Positions 24,389 to 35,285 are shown, numbered from the stretch's first letter. The stretch is 64,000 bases of DNA from Chaetoceros tenuissimus (GCA_021927905.1 BLLK01000058.1:620001-684000); one strand, 5' to 3'. The notes: generated by a model not told the origin, from the letters alone. Numbers and translations are program-made.

Positions 24389-24794
24389 TGTGGTGTGGAT
24401 TTATTTCGCTTCTGTGAGGTCAGCTACTAAGAGTGTTCGGGTTCTGATTGAAACAGAAGCCTGTGGTACTTTTCATATTCATACAGGTGAATTAGAACAC
24501 TGTTAGAACTACAAGTAGATGGACTAGAAAAGAGACTAGAATAAGACTACTGGTTTGAAATTTGATGTAAAAAGATCCGATTAGGAAAAGAAGGGGAAAG
24601 AAAGAGAATGAATTTGAATATTCGGCGGACAGACGTCGATGGACAAAGCCTGTGATGAAAGATGAAAGAATGAACTAACTCGTCTAAGTAAATGTAATTG
24701 CTATGCTGGAACCACATTAATCTACAAGCTTGCAACATTGATAGTAAACGCACTTAGACTCTATAAAGGGAGAAAATAGCGAGTGAATTCTGGA
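24389..24794. promoter_or_regulatory. Divergent intergenic region, channel gene / Lys-rich protein gene
   Basis: About 400 bp with no coding signal. The motif ctctataaagggag (about 24760-24773), some 30 bp upstream of the Lys-rich protein's ATG, is TATA-like. Confidence 0.35.
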
Positions 24795-25505
24795 ATGAGT
24801 AGTTCAAGTCAATATTACAACAACAGAAACACGTTAGAGTTAAAAGTTGGTAATAAGGCAACGATTCAGTTGCAACTGCATTTGCGAGCGTGTGATATCC
24901 AGTGGTTTAATGATGATTCTAAAGAATATATTGCAGAGATACTATCTCTGGTATCGTCCAATGTAATACCTACTTTATTCGAAGAGAAACAGGAAGATGA
25001 GACCAAGGCGGATACTGGTTCTTCCAAAACTAAGGTACCTACGAAAAACGGCAAAGCTTCTTCAAAATCTACAACTGACAAGAAGAGAAAGGCGTCAGCT
25101 AAAGATGCAAAAGCAAAAACGAAAAAGGCCAAGGCTTCCAACAAGCCATCTAAAAAAGACGACTCAAAACCAACCTATCTATCAACAATGAAAACCAAGT
25201 ATTTGTTTGGAGACAATTTACAAATCGCGTATCAAGTCCAGTCTATTCAATGCTATCACCGGGCTATATTTACTTTTGACTCGAGTTTGCCTGAAAATGA
25301 AAATAAGAAGGATAAAACTTCCAAACCTACAGAGAAGGACTTGTCAACATTTCAGCAACTGAGACCATTGCCATACAAAATTGTAGTATGGTGCTATCCA
25401 TTTGATCAATTGAATCCAAAGCAACCCGTCATGGATATAAGTGAGACAGATGGATTTCCTCGCTTGGAATTTCTGCCCCTTTCCTCACTTTTCAAAGAAA
25501 ATTGA
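24795..25505 (+). CDS. Hypothetical protein with Lys-rich central linker
   Basis: Single exon, 236 residues from the first ATG (MSSSSQYYNN). Residues about 10-65 and 130-236 look globular, with alternating hydrophobic strands (TLELKVGNKATIQLQLHL; LQIAYQVQSIQCYHRAIF). Between them, about 70-130, is a disordered Lys/Ala/Ser/Thr stretch with several nuclear-localisation-like clusters (DKKRKAS, KTKKAKAS). A nuclear protein is likely, but no family is recognised. Another frame stays open to about 25632 just past the stop (KKIDYSFYEVGDRF), so the real 3' end could differ if there is an intron or a sequence error. Confidence 0.5.
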   Translation: MSSSSQYYNNRNTLELKVGNKATIQLQLHLRACDIQWFNDDSKEYIAEILSLVSSNVIPTLFEEKQEDETKADTGSSKTKVPTKNGKASSKSTTDKKRKASAKDAKAKTKKAKASNKPSKKDDSKPTYLSTMKTKYLFGDNLQIAYQVQSIQCYHRAIFTFDSSLPENENKKDKTSKPTEKDLSTFQQLRPLPYKIVVWCYPFDQLNPKQPVMDISETDGFPRLEFLPLSSLFKEN

Positions 25506-26294
25506 TTACTCCTTTTACGAAGTAGGTGATAGATTTAGTACGGGAGATACCAAGCAACTGATTCCAGACTTTTACAATGGTATACTCTTTACAGCCGGAA
25601 TGAAATCAACAAATAAAGCATGCTCTTCGTAGTATATTTCATTATGCATGAATCAAATGGAATGATTAGAATTTTATCTATACATGGAATCCCTGATAAT
25701 ATCGTTCTGAAGTTATGCTCTTTATTTGGTGTTACAACACTAGAGTATGACGATGCGAGATGCGAAAGTATGCTTGAAAGCAGAGGAGCAAAATGATCCA
25801 GTTGAGAAATCAAAATAATTGAGGATGCTATCAGCAAAATAAGATAGCAATATCTCTGCAAGTGAAAGAAACTATCGAAAAATGTAAAAAGAATATCTGG
25901 AAAACTGGAGAACTATAATACAAAGCATGGAAAATACGATTATAGGAACCGAAACATATAAAAATAGGAATGAGCAAAATGAAAATAGGAAAGCATTTTC
26001 CAATTTATAAAAGTGATGACAATTTTCAGATTGATGATATTCGAGTGCATAAAAGTCTAGTCGAAAGTAGAAACTGATGAAATAATAATTAAAATATGCA
26101 ATATGCATGTACACCAGAATTTTTCGAAGCAATAGGAACACTTTGTTCTACCTTCCATTTTGGAAAGTCAATCTTCATTTCTGGAGATATGCCATTACGG
26201 ATGCGAATCTTTTCTTAATTTTCCTCCACATAATCAAAGTGATACACAATTCAGCAGAATATGGTTTGTGCCAAGTGTATAGAAACGGAAGTGA
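25506..26294. other. AT-rich intergenic region
   Basis: About 790 bp between two convergent genes. Only short open frames occur and none has domain content. The first about 130 bp stay open in a frame other than that of the preceding gene. Confidence 0.45.
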
Positions 26295-27317
26295 TCATGA
26301 TGCTGCATTTGGATTTCCTCCTCTACATGGTCTGCTCAGATCGTCAAGCATATCACGTTCATTACTAGTAAATCCGATTCCACTGCGGTCGTGAAATTTG
26401 GAAGATCCACCACTTCTCCATTCGATATAATCAGCTACAGACATTCCTCCTAGAGCTTCCTTCAAACCCTCGTCTTCCTCTGAAGAAAGTTTAGATGATA
26501 TGCTATGGTTTGGATCTGCAAAAAAAGCTATTGACGTCCTTGTGTGTTTGCATGCTTCGATTAGAGTCTCCTTAGGCGTTTGACTATGCAAGGATGCAGG
26601 GCCTGCAACTCTATGCAAAGTAGCTTTGAGATCGCCTTTTGTCCATCCTGATAGTAAAGTTCCGATATTGACTACCAATGCTCCTTTGACATAAGGCACT
26701 GGGATCCAGTTACCATTGTGAAATATTTCAAGTCCTGAGACCCCATCAGTAGAAAGAAGTGTAATACTTCCATAATCGGAGTGTTCCTTGCATCTATTCG
26801 CAGTGGTTTCTGAACATGTTTTATGATAATTAATTACTCTCAAGGTGTCGTTATGCTCATCATGCAACTTGGTGAAAAAGTTGGCGTCCTTCATATCCAG
26901 TCCTACAGCTAGATGCATCAACACGTCAACTTTGATCTTCTCCATAATATCCATGTATTCATAAAGATCCGCTGATGCCTTCTTACAATCCTTCTTGGAA
27001 TCGAGCATGGCGTATACCTTCGGATCTTCAGGGTGTTCAACAATTAGTTTTGACTTTGTGTGCCTCAGGAAGTGTCTAGCTGCTTCCAGAGCTTTAATCT
27101 GATACTCAGGTGACAATAGTGGCGATTTAATCAAAAGGAACCCACTCTCTTGTAAAGCATGCACAAGAGCTTTGGATGTATCTTTTGAACATGTACCATG
27201 ATTTAGCCCTACGGGGATTTCAATGAGTGGGATTGGTTCTGCGTGTTGTCGATTATTCATATTGAGTGTGTTGTTTGAGAGAGATAGTAAATTGAAAACA
27301 AGTACTAGTGCTTTCAT
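26295..27317 (-). CDS. 2-oxoglutarate/Fe(II)-dependent dioxygenase, isopenicillin-N-synthase-like
   Basis: Single exon, 340 residues. The N-terminal DIOX_N part (IPLIEIPVG... SGFLLIKSPLL) and the C-terminal 2OG-FeII oxygenase domain are both present. The iron triad reads as His and Asp in KEHSDYGSITLL plus the distal His in ATLHRVAGP, and Arg in HTRTSIAFFADPNH would bind 2-oxoglutarate. These enzymes hydroxylate, desaturate or close rings on small molecules; the substrate is unknown. The first 20 residues are hydrophobic and might be a weak signal, but a later ATG (MNNRQHAEP) would give a cytosolic enzyme. Both starts remain possible. Confidence 0.85.
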   Translation of the reverse strand: MKALVLVFNLLSLSNNTLNMNNRQHAEPIPLIEIPVGLNHGTCSKDTSKALVHALQESGFLLIKSPLLSPEYQIKALEAARHFLRHTKSKLIVEHPEDPKVYAMLDSKKDCKKASADLYEYMDIMEKIKVDVLMHLAVGLDMKDANFFTKLHDEHNDTLRVINYHKTCSETTANRCKEHSDYGSITLLSTDGVSGLEIFHNGNWIPVPYVKGALVVNIGTLLSGWTKGDLKATLHRVAGPASLHSQTPKETLIEACKHTRTSIAFFADPNHSISSKLSSEEDEGLKEALGGMSVADYIEWRSGGSSKFHDRSGIGFTSNERDMLDDLSRPCRGGNPNAAS

Positions 27318-27574
27318 ATGAAGAATATAGTTGAGTATTTGTAAGGTAATACGAGTACAGTTCTTAAATATTTGATGGCTTCTTTTCAGTAGAGTGATAA
27401 AAAAGTTTTACTTTGATCTTTCCCTCTTTTGACACACGTTTGTCACATTTCTTACTGATTTAAAAATTGACACCAAACAATGACGTTTCGAGCTACTTAT
27501 TTATAATTCTATTTCAAGGCTGTGGTAGGCAATATTATATCAAGGGATTCCATTCGTTGAAATAAAGTAAAGTT

Positions 27575-29927
27575 TTAAAGTTTATATTTTGTTCTTGCAA
27601 ACAGGGCTTCCTTTGCTTGATAAAATGCGATTATATCTTCATCAGCTTCCTTGTTGCCAGTTAATTTTACTCCTGGAGGTAGCGTGATCATTGGTTTAGG
27701 GGATAAAGTCGGAGATGCTTCGTTACTGCTTTCACTTTTATCATTTTTCTTTGATTCTTCAAGATTTGCATACATTACACCATACCATTCGTCAAAGTCA
27801 GTTTGCATTTTTCTTCTCTTCCTTTCCATGAGTTTCTTGATATGCTCTATGGCAGCCTTTAACTCACGTAGATCTTCCATGCATTTTTTGTATCTATTTT
27901 TCGAAATTTCCATTTCTTCTAGATAGTGAGTCACATTGAAACTGTCGACATTGCTTTTTTCGCCAGTTATCTCTTGGACTTTGACTTGTCGCTGGATTTC
28001 ATCGATGCAGTTCTTGAGGTGAACTATATTCGCTTTAGTCTCTTTCACCTCGGTACCAATACTCTTCGCAGTGTTGATCTTGTTCTGTAATAAAGCCTTA
28101 TCCGCATCTAAATCGATATTTTCTTGCTTCTTGAACCACTCAAGTGCCTTTTGAGGGTCGTTGAGAATTTCTTCATCTGTACATTTTGGTACTCCTGCAA
28201 CAGTTGTCTTGGCTTTCGTTGCTTGATTGCTTCGTGGAGCATATCCACCATCACTCGAACCCTCTCCAGTAGTTTTTCCTGTAACCTTTGACGAACTGTA
28301 TTCGCCAGCATTAGAAGAAGCACCTTCTCTATTCTGGAATTTACTCACATCCCCTCCTTCTCCCTTCTTTACCATCTTGACCAAGATTTTAATCTCTTCG
28401 TCTCTTTGTTGTAGTGTACGTTGCAGAGATATGAGTCTATCATTTAGTTCACTACAGTCGTGGCAATCAGATCCTGTTCCGTCTGTAGGTGTGTTACCAA
28501 TAGCACTTGATCTACTCCCAACTAGTTCCTTGAAGATGGTAAAGACCGTCTTTACTTTTGTCAAAGTTATTCTTCCAATGTTTAAATCAGCATCATCCTG
28601 CCTCGAGGTATATGATTCTACAGTTTGCTTAAGGTCGGATATTTCCTCATTGGATAACTCGTCTTCTTCCCCATTTTCACCCTTGAGAAATTTAACTTCT
28701 TCTCGTAGACGTTTCAACTCACCCTTTAGTCTGGCAATCACCAGCTCCGGTTCCAACTCTTCATTAATGTAAGCAGCATTTTTCACTAGCGCTACTCTTT
28801 GTGCGAATTGGCAAGTACTTATTGTCTCTGCAATTTGAGCAGGCTCGGGTGAAACTGCGGCAATCATCAAGGTTTTACAATTACCCCCCAAAGAATCTCT
28901 CAAAACAGATGTCATCATAGAGTTTCGGTATGGAATATGCGTCTGTTCTTTCCCCTTCTTTGTCTTTTCATGTAAAGCTACAATCACCATTTCTAGAAAG
29001 AAAAGAGAAGTATTGATGTATTGCGCTTCTTTCAAGGTTTGACCACTAGAGTTAGTTTTGTGAACCCGTTCAGAACCCGCCAAGTCAACAAGGTTCAGCT
29101 TACTTCTCACAACTGTATCAGTCGAGTGAGGTCGCTTTTCTACCAACAATGAAAATATGCAATGACTACGTGATGAAGATTGATTCATTTCCGTTTCGCC
29201 AATAGCCCGATTGGTGTCACCAAGAAATAGTAGATTCAATGCATCTTCTTCACTTGCGACTGGATTTACAGACAAATTGCGGAAGTGATAGTTTCCATCT
29301 TCATCTTCAAGCATTGTCACCTTGGGCAGATGTCCCAGTCTTGAAACTTCCATATCCTCTGCTGCAAGTAAATCATATCCACTTTCATTGTACAATTCTA
29401 GATATGACACAAAGACAGTGTACGATGCACTTTTATCTGCTTGAAAAGAAGCAAAAAGTTTCGAAATGACTCTAGGTATTAACCCTCGATCAGCATATCT
29501 CTCAGGTCCTCCAGTGATTGTGAATGTTTTTCCGCTTCCGGCTGTCATATTCGTAGAGAAAAAGTCTGTCAGCGATTGCAAATCTCTGAGAAGATGTTGT
29601 CGAGTTGAAAAACTTACTCTGTCCGTAGGCAAAAACTGTGGAATTCAAACCTTCCATGACGTTCTTGACAGCAGGCAATCCAATCTGCCGAAAGACTTCA
29701 TCTTGTTTGCAGCTTTCATCCAGTATTCCATTGAATTTGAATGCATAATTGGTTCGTGAGTTGTCAACAGTTACTACTTCATCAGTATGTTTAGGAACAT
29801 CGATAAGTATTGCACTTTCATCTATATCATCTCGCTTCAAACAGTTTGTCTCTTGATTCGATGGTTTGATTCTCAGAAATACCTCGATTGCACTGAGCGA
29901 AGCATCTTGTACTGATGCATCATCCAT
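27575..29927 (-). CDS. Kinesin-9 family motor (KIF6-like)
   Basis: Two exons, 29927-29618 and 29541-27575, with a 76-bp intron inside the P-loop codons; 758 residues. The join restores FAYGQTGSGKTFTITGG, the kinesin ATP-binding loop. Switch I (NQSSSRSHCIFSLLVEK) and switch II (LVDLAGSERVHKT) are intact. The motor ends with ISTCQFAQRVALVKNAAYIN, whose STCxFAQRVA wording is typical of kinesin-9/KIF6 rather than other families. A coiled coil follows, then a Ser/Gly-rich linker, and a C-terminal coiled region with a FDEWYGVMY motif. Kinesin-9 motors work in motile flagella (for example Chlamydomonas KLP1), so this suggests a life stage with flagella. Divergent from the MYND gene. Confidence 0.82.
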
Positions 29928-30181
29928 TTGATACTATCTCCTTCACTGTGGACTGTCTTATTCTGAATACTGTCTTTCAATGAACTTCAATTCAATTATC
30001 GAAGTACATTCCGTTTGTAGAGAAAAGAGAATCAAATTCGATTTTCTTTCCCTTCTCTTTGCTTTCGCCGAATTCAAAATCGACTTCACTCCACATTTCA
30101 AACCTTTGATCATTCAATCATTTTTGAAATAAAAGTAGAACACACAATCATACGTATCGTTACTGCACCATCTATCCAACT

Positions 30182-31389
30182 ATGGGAAAGAAAGGAAAAA
30201 GAAGTAGACGAAAGACAGTAACTTCTGCAGATCCAGGTAAGTTGCATTCATGTAGGTGAAAGGTAATCTCTTTAACGGCCTGTGAAGTAACATCGATTCT
30301 TCCTCATACCATTCATTAGCCGCTATCGCTGCCAAAATCCAAGAGAATGATAGCAAATTCAGTGAAAGTTATCATCTGAAACTGTATTCTCAAGCTGCGA
30401 ATGAGCTAAGGGAAAAAATCCAATTGATCGAGACAAACATGCTTCAGGCGAATAATATCCAAAGTTACCTCTTTGAATGCAAAATGATATCTTACTCGAA
30501 TCTAATGATGCTTGAGTTCATTCGTCACAACTTTGATAGTGCAATCCAAATTTATGAGAATCTCTTTGAGGGAGGTAACCTCAAAATGAAGATGAAGATT
30601 CTGTCACCAACATTTCCTAGCTTGCAATTGAAATACCAGTTAGCCCTCTTGAGGCAAGGTAAAGGAAGAGTAGATGTTCTCATTTCTCTCAGCAACACGC
30701 TTATTACCCATGAAATAGAAGATAATCTTGAGTTGGATTTGCTTCGATCTGCTGATATTCTGAGGACAATGAAACATTTTGATGAAGCAATAGTTGTTGG
30801 CGAAAAATTGGGAAGACTGACTGGAGACAGATTATCTCTAGTTACTACATATCTCGAACAGTATATAGTTGGCGATAGGAAATCTCTCCCTGCAGTTTTC
30901 GCATTGGATCTACGCGATTTGTTCCAGAAGCATAAAAATGAAGGTTACAATGCTGCTAGTGCCGCTACTATGTTGGTGCTTGCACAATCGACTTATTTGT
31001 TTTTTGAAGACAAAGTATTAGTGATGGGGAGTGCGATTGGTTTTATTGAAGAGTACTTAGATTTGATCTCGAACGTAAAAAGTTTTTGCATTACATGCAT
31101 GCAAATTGCAACTGAATCTGAAGTGCAATTTGTCTGCAGCGGATGCCGAGTTGCTTGCTACTGTAGTATCGATCATCAACGGATGACTTGGAAAAAGGAA
31201 GCAGAGAGAGGAATGCGTTTTGGTCATGAGGTATTGTGTCCAGTAATGAAAGCTTACAGAAAGTGGAGACATGCGAAAGATAATGGAGACAATGACCGAG
31301 CATCAAGATTGAGACAACGTTTCGAGAGAGAATGCTTATACTTACTATCAGATGGCTTGGGTTTGAAGGACAAGTGTCTCCAGAAATAA
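30182..31389 (+). CDS. MYND zinc-finger protein, diatom type
   Basis: Two exons, 30182-30236 and 30320-31389; 374 residues. Exon 1 encodes only a basic start (MGKKGKRSRRK) and was found by matching GTAAGT and AG in frame. Most of the protein is helical and repeat-like (about 20-260). The MYND finger starts at about residue 275 with CITCMQIA, continues CSGCRVACYCSIDHQ, and leads into the tail HEVLCPVMKAYRKW, a C-terminal extension common to diatom MYND proteins. MYND fingers usually bind Pro-rich peptides. No SET or other catalytic domain is visible. A decayed copy of the 3' end lies about 530 bp downstream. Confidence 0.75.
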
Positions 31390-31914
31390 ATACTATTGAA
31401 CAGCTTTTGTGAGGTTGAAATGCAATAGAAACGGATGAAATGATCAGGAGCATTCTCCATGGTCTCTTATCTTCCCTTGAAAGAATTGCTAAACATTTGA
31501 TGTGCGTAATTTTCTTGAGAAAGAGTAACTTTAGAACATTGGAATAAGATAGAGAGTCATTACGAGTTTCGATGGTGCTGTGGTCTACCTCATACTTTTC
31601 TACTTTTTTTAGTCCGCCAAAGCTAAAAATCTGTTCAATACAGCAATAGCACTTCTGTAGATAAAGTGATCTTCTATGGACTTCGTTACTTTCTTTCATT
31701 TAATGATTGCCTTAAACAAAACATTGTAGGCACGAGGCAGTGTCCACCTGTTGTTTCAACTCTATGAAACCCAATGTCAAGCCATTGATGACATTGGAAG
31801 CAGAGTGGGGTTATCTGCTCCATCAGAGTGCTGAAAGTGAAGAAGGAAAATTTATGTAAAAAGTATTGAGTCGTCTCGAAGAGCGAGCATTTAGACTTGT
31901 CCTGGAACTGAAAC

Positions 31915-32212
31915 TTCATTGCCATATATGCAAGGAAAGTGCAACTGAATTTGAAGTGCAGTTCATCTGTAAGCTTGCTACTGTAGTTGGACTTGGAAGA
32001 AAGGCGCAGTGAAAGGTATGCACATTGGGCATAATGTATTGTGTCCAGTGATGAAAGCCTACAGAAAATGGAGAAATGCTTTTACCGACAATGAGGATAA
32101 TGAGGATAATGAGGACGACAAAGTATCAAGATTGAGAAGACGCTTTGAGAGGGAATGTTTATACTGTTTGTCAGATGGCTTGGGTCTGAGAAACAAGTGC
32201 TTCCAGAAATAG
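31915..32212 (+). pseudogene. Decayed copy of the MYND gene 3' end
   Basis: The sequence from about 31915 matches the MYND finger of the upstream gene: CHICKESATEFEVQFIC parallels CITCMQIATESEVQFVC. It then loses about 14 bases across SGCRVA and a further segment, so the finger is out of frame and carries a stop. From 32009 the tail is again readable (HNVLCPVMKAYRKWRNA to GLRNKCFQK) and differs mainly by an acidic expansion (DNEDNEDNEDD) where the parent has KDNGDND. This is a partial tandem duplicate of a host gene. A short protein from the ATG at 32009 cannot be excluded. Confidence 0.65.
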
Positions 32213-32389
32213 ATATTACTGAAAAAGGAAATATAAAGAATAAATGAGGTTCTGTATGGCTTGAAAATATTTCCTTTTAGTATTTCTTTCAATATGGATT
32301 TCATATGATTTCTAAACTTGTGAAGTATGCTACACGATAGTTCCCCATATTATCGTTTGCTCTAATGAAATCATTGAAGTATCTAGTAC

Positions 32390-33814
32390 TTATGATGCGG
32401 TATTCCATACCTCAGGATCCTTACGCATCAAGTAATACACAAGATTCAAGTCCGCTGACTCCCCTTGAGCTGCAACCATGAATGGAAACATGTTTGCCTC
32501 CCCATCAAAGGCAAGCAATTTCAAAGCATCTACTTTGCTCAATTCTTCTTCAATGTCATCCCAAGCCATGTCTTTGCCTACATTTTCGTATGCCGTGGAA
32601 AGTACGGTCGCATTGTTGTTTTCACTATCTTCCAAGAATAGTAATCCAAGCTGCTCAGGATAGTGACGTAGAGTGATATTCAGAATTTCAATGAAGACGT
32701 GGTACTTTTTTGAAGCGTAGTAATGCATCACTGGGTGACGTTCAAATGATCTGCTATCACGAGAGTATTGGGAAATAGTATCATGGAATCCCTTCAAAGA
32801 AATTTCTGGATCCCATTCCACCAACCAATTCAAAAGATCAAATTGTTCTTTTGCAGCTGCCTCTTTAATGAGATTGTGTTCATGGAAAATATCTACCTTC
32901 TTCATGATATCTTCCTTCTTCATGATGCCAAGCTGTTTTAGACTCTCAAAGATACGTACGATTTGTTCGGTGTCGTCATACTTTGGTCCAAGCCTAACCA
33001 ATTCAACTAGAACTGGTTCCCAATTAAAGACTTCGCAATCGCCAGCAATAGAAACAGCAAAAGAAAATAGACCTCCTCTATCACATCTCTCTTCCATATC
33101 CTCTTCATCAGGGGATGCACGAAAGAGATGATTTGTCTGTCCAAAGGCATTCATAGGAAAATCTTGCTTCATCCCCTCTTGTAAAAGCATAGGCACAAAT
33201 GAAAGTGCGGACCAGTTCTCAAAAGTACAATAGTCTTCATCTAAGCTATAGCGAGGGCCATGTACTACTACACGATGCATCGCAGAGTGAATAGGCAACA
33301 TGAATACTCCCACGTATTCACTTTCCTCACAGCAGTATGACAAAGCTTCCGGTACGCACTGGACAATAGCCCTGATTTCCTCTTCGCTTTGAGTCTTGTC
33401 ATCAAGGTTATGTAAATACGCACCTCCCACATATCTCACAATGCCTTTCCATACTTTAGCAGCTCTTTTTCTTGCTTCAGGATCCTTTAGCATGCTATTC
33501 ACAATGATCTCTTTCTTTTTGCTCAAGTCATCCTCTGAAATTACATTTGAATTTGTAGCCCATTCCCAAAAGAGATGAAAGATTGTAGAGTATCTCTTAT
33601 ACTTGTCAGGAACCATAACCTTGATAGTCCTACGCCTTTTCCCATTCTTGACTTCGTTTTCAATAACATGAGTCGGTAGGAATCCTTCCGGGAATCCAGG
33701 CATTCGATCGACGAACTTTGCCAGCTTCTCTGCTACTGCTGCTAGTTTAGCATCTAGCAATGTAGTAGCCGATTCATTGCCGTGATCGTTTGATGTATCG
33801 ATAGTATCGGACAT
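32390..33814 (-). CDS. Hypothetical cytosolic protein, ankyrin-like helical repeats
   Basis: Single exon, 474 residues. The ATG at 33814 (MSDTIDTSND) was chosen over an open frame running further upstream because that extension is only translated tandem repeat. The second half has helical pairs with ankyrin-like wording (EAAAKEQFDLLNWLVEWDPE, FPFMVAAQGESADLNLVYYL) of the kind seen in large diatom-specific families, where each repeat ends by naming a valley of positions in a stack. No catalytic motif is seen. The gene is unusual for the dense microsatellites immediately 5' of its start. Confidence 0.55.
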   Translation of the reverse strand: MSDTIDTSNDHGNESATTLLDAKLAAVAEKLAKFVDRMPGFPEGFLPTHVIENEVKNGKRRRTIKVMVPDKYKRYSTIFHLFWEWATNSNVISEDDLSKKKEIIVNSMLKDPEARKRAAKVWKGIVRYVGGAYLHNLDDKTQSEEEIRAIVQCVPEALSYCCEESEYVGVFMLPIHSAMHRVVVHGPRYSLDEDYCTFENWSALSFVPMLLQEGMKQDFPMNAFGQTNHLFRASPDEEDMEERCDRGGLFSFAVSIAGDCEVFNWEPVLVELVRLGPKYDDTEQIVRIFESLKQLGIMKKEDIMKKVDIFHEHNLIKEAAAKEQFDLLNWLVEWDPEISLKGFHDTISQYSRDSRSFERHPVMHYYASKKYHVFIEILNITLRHYPEQLGLLFLEDSENNNATVLSTAYENVGKDMAWDDIEEELSKVDALKLLAFDGEANMFPFMVAAQGESADLNLVYYLMRKDPEVWNTAS

Positions 33815-33836
33815 TGCTGCAATGAGAAAAAGTAAA

Positions 33837-33872
33837 TAGGTAGGTAGGTAGGTAGGTAGGTAGGTAGGTAGG
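33837..33872 (+). repeat. Tetranucleotide microsatellite (TAGG)9
   Basis: Nine uninterrupted copies of TAGG (CCTA on the other strand), 23 bp upstream of the ATG of the minus-strand gene, so in its 5' UTR or core promoter. Confidence 0.95.
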
Positions 33873-33892
33873 GAAACTGCTGGTAAAAATAA

Positions 33893-33980
33893 AATGATGC
33901 AATGATGCAATGATGCAATGATGCAATGATGCAATGATGCAATGATGCAATGATGCAATGATGCAATGATGCAATGATGC
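33893..33980 (+). repeat. Octamer tandem repeat (AATGATGC)11
   Basis: Eleven perfect copies of an 8-bp unit over 88 bp, followed by degenerate remnants to about 33995. Because 8 is not a multiple of 3, every minus-strand frame reads the same cycling peptide (HHCIIASL). Confidence 0.95.
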
Positions 33981-33995
33981 AATGCTTGCAATGCT

Positions 33996-34465
33996 GCTTT
34001 TCAAAAACGAGATCAACGGGAGAAGGAGCAGCAAAAATGGAGAGAGAAGATGAGATGATAATAGCCAAGATTTTCATGATAGCCATTTATCTCATGTGGC
34101 TACATTGGCATATTTTAGTACCTACCCAAAGAGGATAAAAATCTACCATGTTGGATAGCCTATCCTTTCGAAAGGGAAAAACAACACACGAAATGGTACT
34201 TTTACCTTTTTCCACACTCTTTGCACCTTTGCCGACCTGTTTATACTGTGGAGCAGAAGTGTTTAGCCTACCTATTGCCCATAGTTTGTGTTTTGGAGTA
34301 TAGGTTGCTAGGAATAGTCATTGCAAGGATTTGTCGGACGTGTTGTTTCTTTCACTGTTTTGTGTCAAGTGGGTGAACGAAGAAAGCTAGCTTTGAACAT
34401 TTCGGACATTAGGAGTCAGCATTACATTGGATAATTCAGAGCTACTTGTAGAGTTACAATAAAAA
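33996..34465. promoter_or_regulatory. Intergenic region between the repeat cluster and LSM12
   Basis: About 470 bp, largely non-coding, serving the divergent 5' ends. On the minus strand an ATG at 34086 opens a short frame with a signal-peptide-like start that runs into the octamer repeat (see findings). Confidence 0.4.
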
Positions 34466-35285
34466 ATGAGTTCCAAGAACCCAAACGGAGTTTCTCTCAG
34501 CGACTCATACCCTGCCAACTCTATTTTAGAGCTTACACTATCACCAAATGGAGAAGTTGTCAAGGGACTTGTGTACTGTACAGATGAAATTTCCAATTCT
34601 ATTGTCATCAAGAAAAGTCTAGAATATACAACTCTTGCTAGCGAATATAGAATTATCAATGCTTCCAGTGTAAAGACTAAAAAGATTATCTCAGCTGAAG
34701 CACCAAAGAGTAAAGTTGACGAGGATGGAAAGCCAATCTTGGGGAATGATGGTAGTGATGTCATGGAAGTGTTTTTGCCATTGCCAAATGTTTCAAAGAA
34801 AAATATTGAGGAGAGAGAGAAGAGAGCTCTTTATTTGGCACAAGAGGGTATGAAACATATCAATCAAAAGGTGAGTGAGCCAGGTTGTTGCAATGCCATG
34901 GAATTGTCTCTTGCAAAATGCTTGCGTATGAATTGTTGCCATATGGCATAAAAGTTTTTCGCATCATGGGTGTATCTTGAATGCCATTGGGTTTCAACTT
35001 TGTATGAATGCAAATGGTCCATGTAATTATCGTACTGCACAATTTTTCATGGCTCTTTCTAATTCTTGACTTTCCTCCTCGTAGGCGACTCCTGAAGGGC
35101 AACAAGTGTTTGATCGGTTATTAAAGGCATGCAATGAAGTGAAATGGTCTGGAGAATCAATTATCGTTCTAGGTAATATTAAGGTTGATCCACCATACAA
35201 GAGTGAAAATTGCTTGCTTTTGAAGTCGGGAGGTGTGAAGCATGAAGGAAGTTTGGATCGTGTCAAGAGAATTGTAGGAGCTTAA
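34466..35285 (+). CDS. LSM12: LSM12 homologue (Lsm plus anticodon-binding-like domain)
   Basis: Two exons, 34466-34870 and 35085-35285, 201 residues against about 195 in human LSM12. The N-terminal Lsm half reads ILELTLSPNGEVVKGLVYCT with a following IVIKKS strand. The C-terminal AD-like half has REKRALYLAQEGMKHIN and, after the intron, ATPEGQQVFDRLLKACNEVKW and IIVLGNIKVDPPYK, which are diagnostic. LSM12 associates with ataxin-2 and RNA granules in other eukaryotes and is also reported as an NAADP-binding protein in animals. Reading on into the intron gives an early stop. Confidence 0.9.

Noticed and set aside
33837-33872. TAGG array as an internal telomere repeat
   Set aside because: The unit is TAGG, not TTAGGG, and it sits beside an unrelated octamer array in a promoter region.
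33893-33980. Octamer array as a CRISPR
   Set aside because: The units are 8 bp with no spacers, in a eukaryotic promoter; it is a minisatellite.
32390-33991. Start of the ankyrin-like protein within the octamer array
   Set aside because: The extension is only cycling repeat peptide with no ATG-supported content; the ATG at 33814 begins normal sequence.
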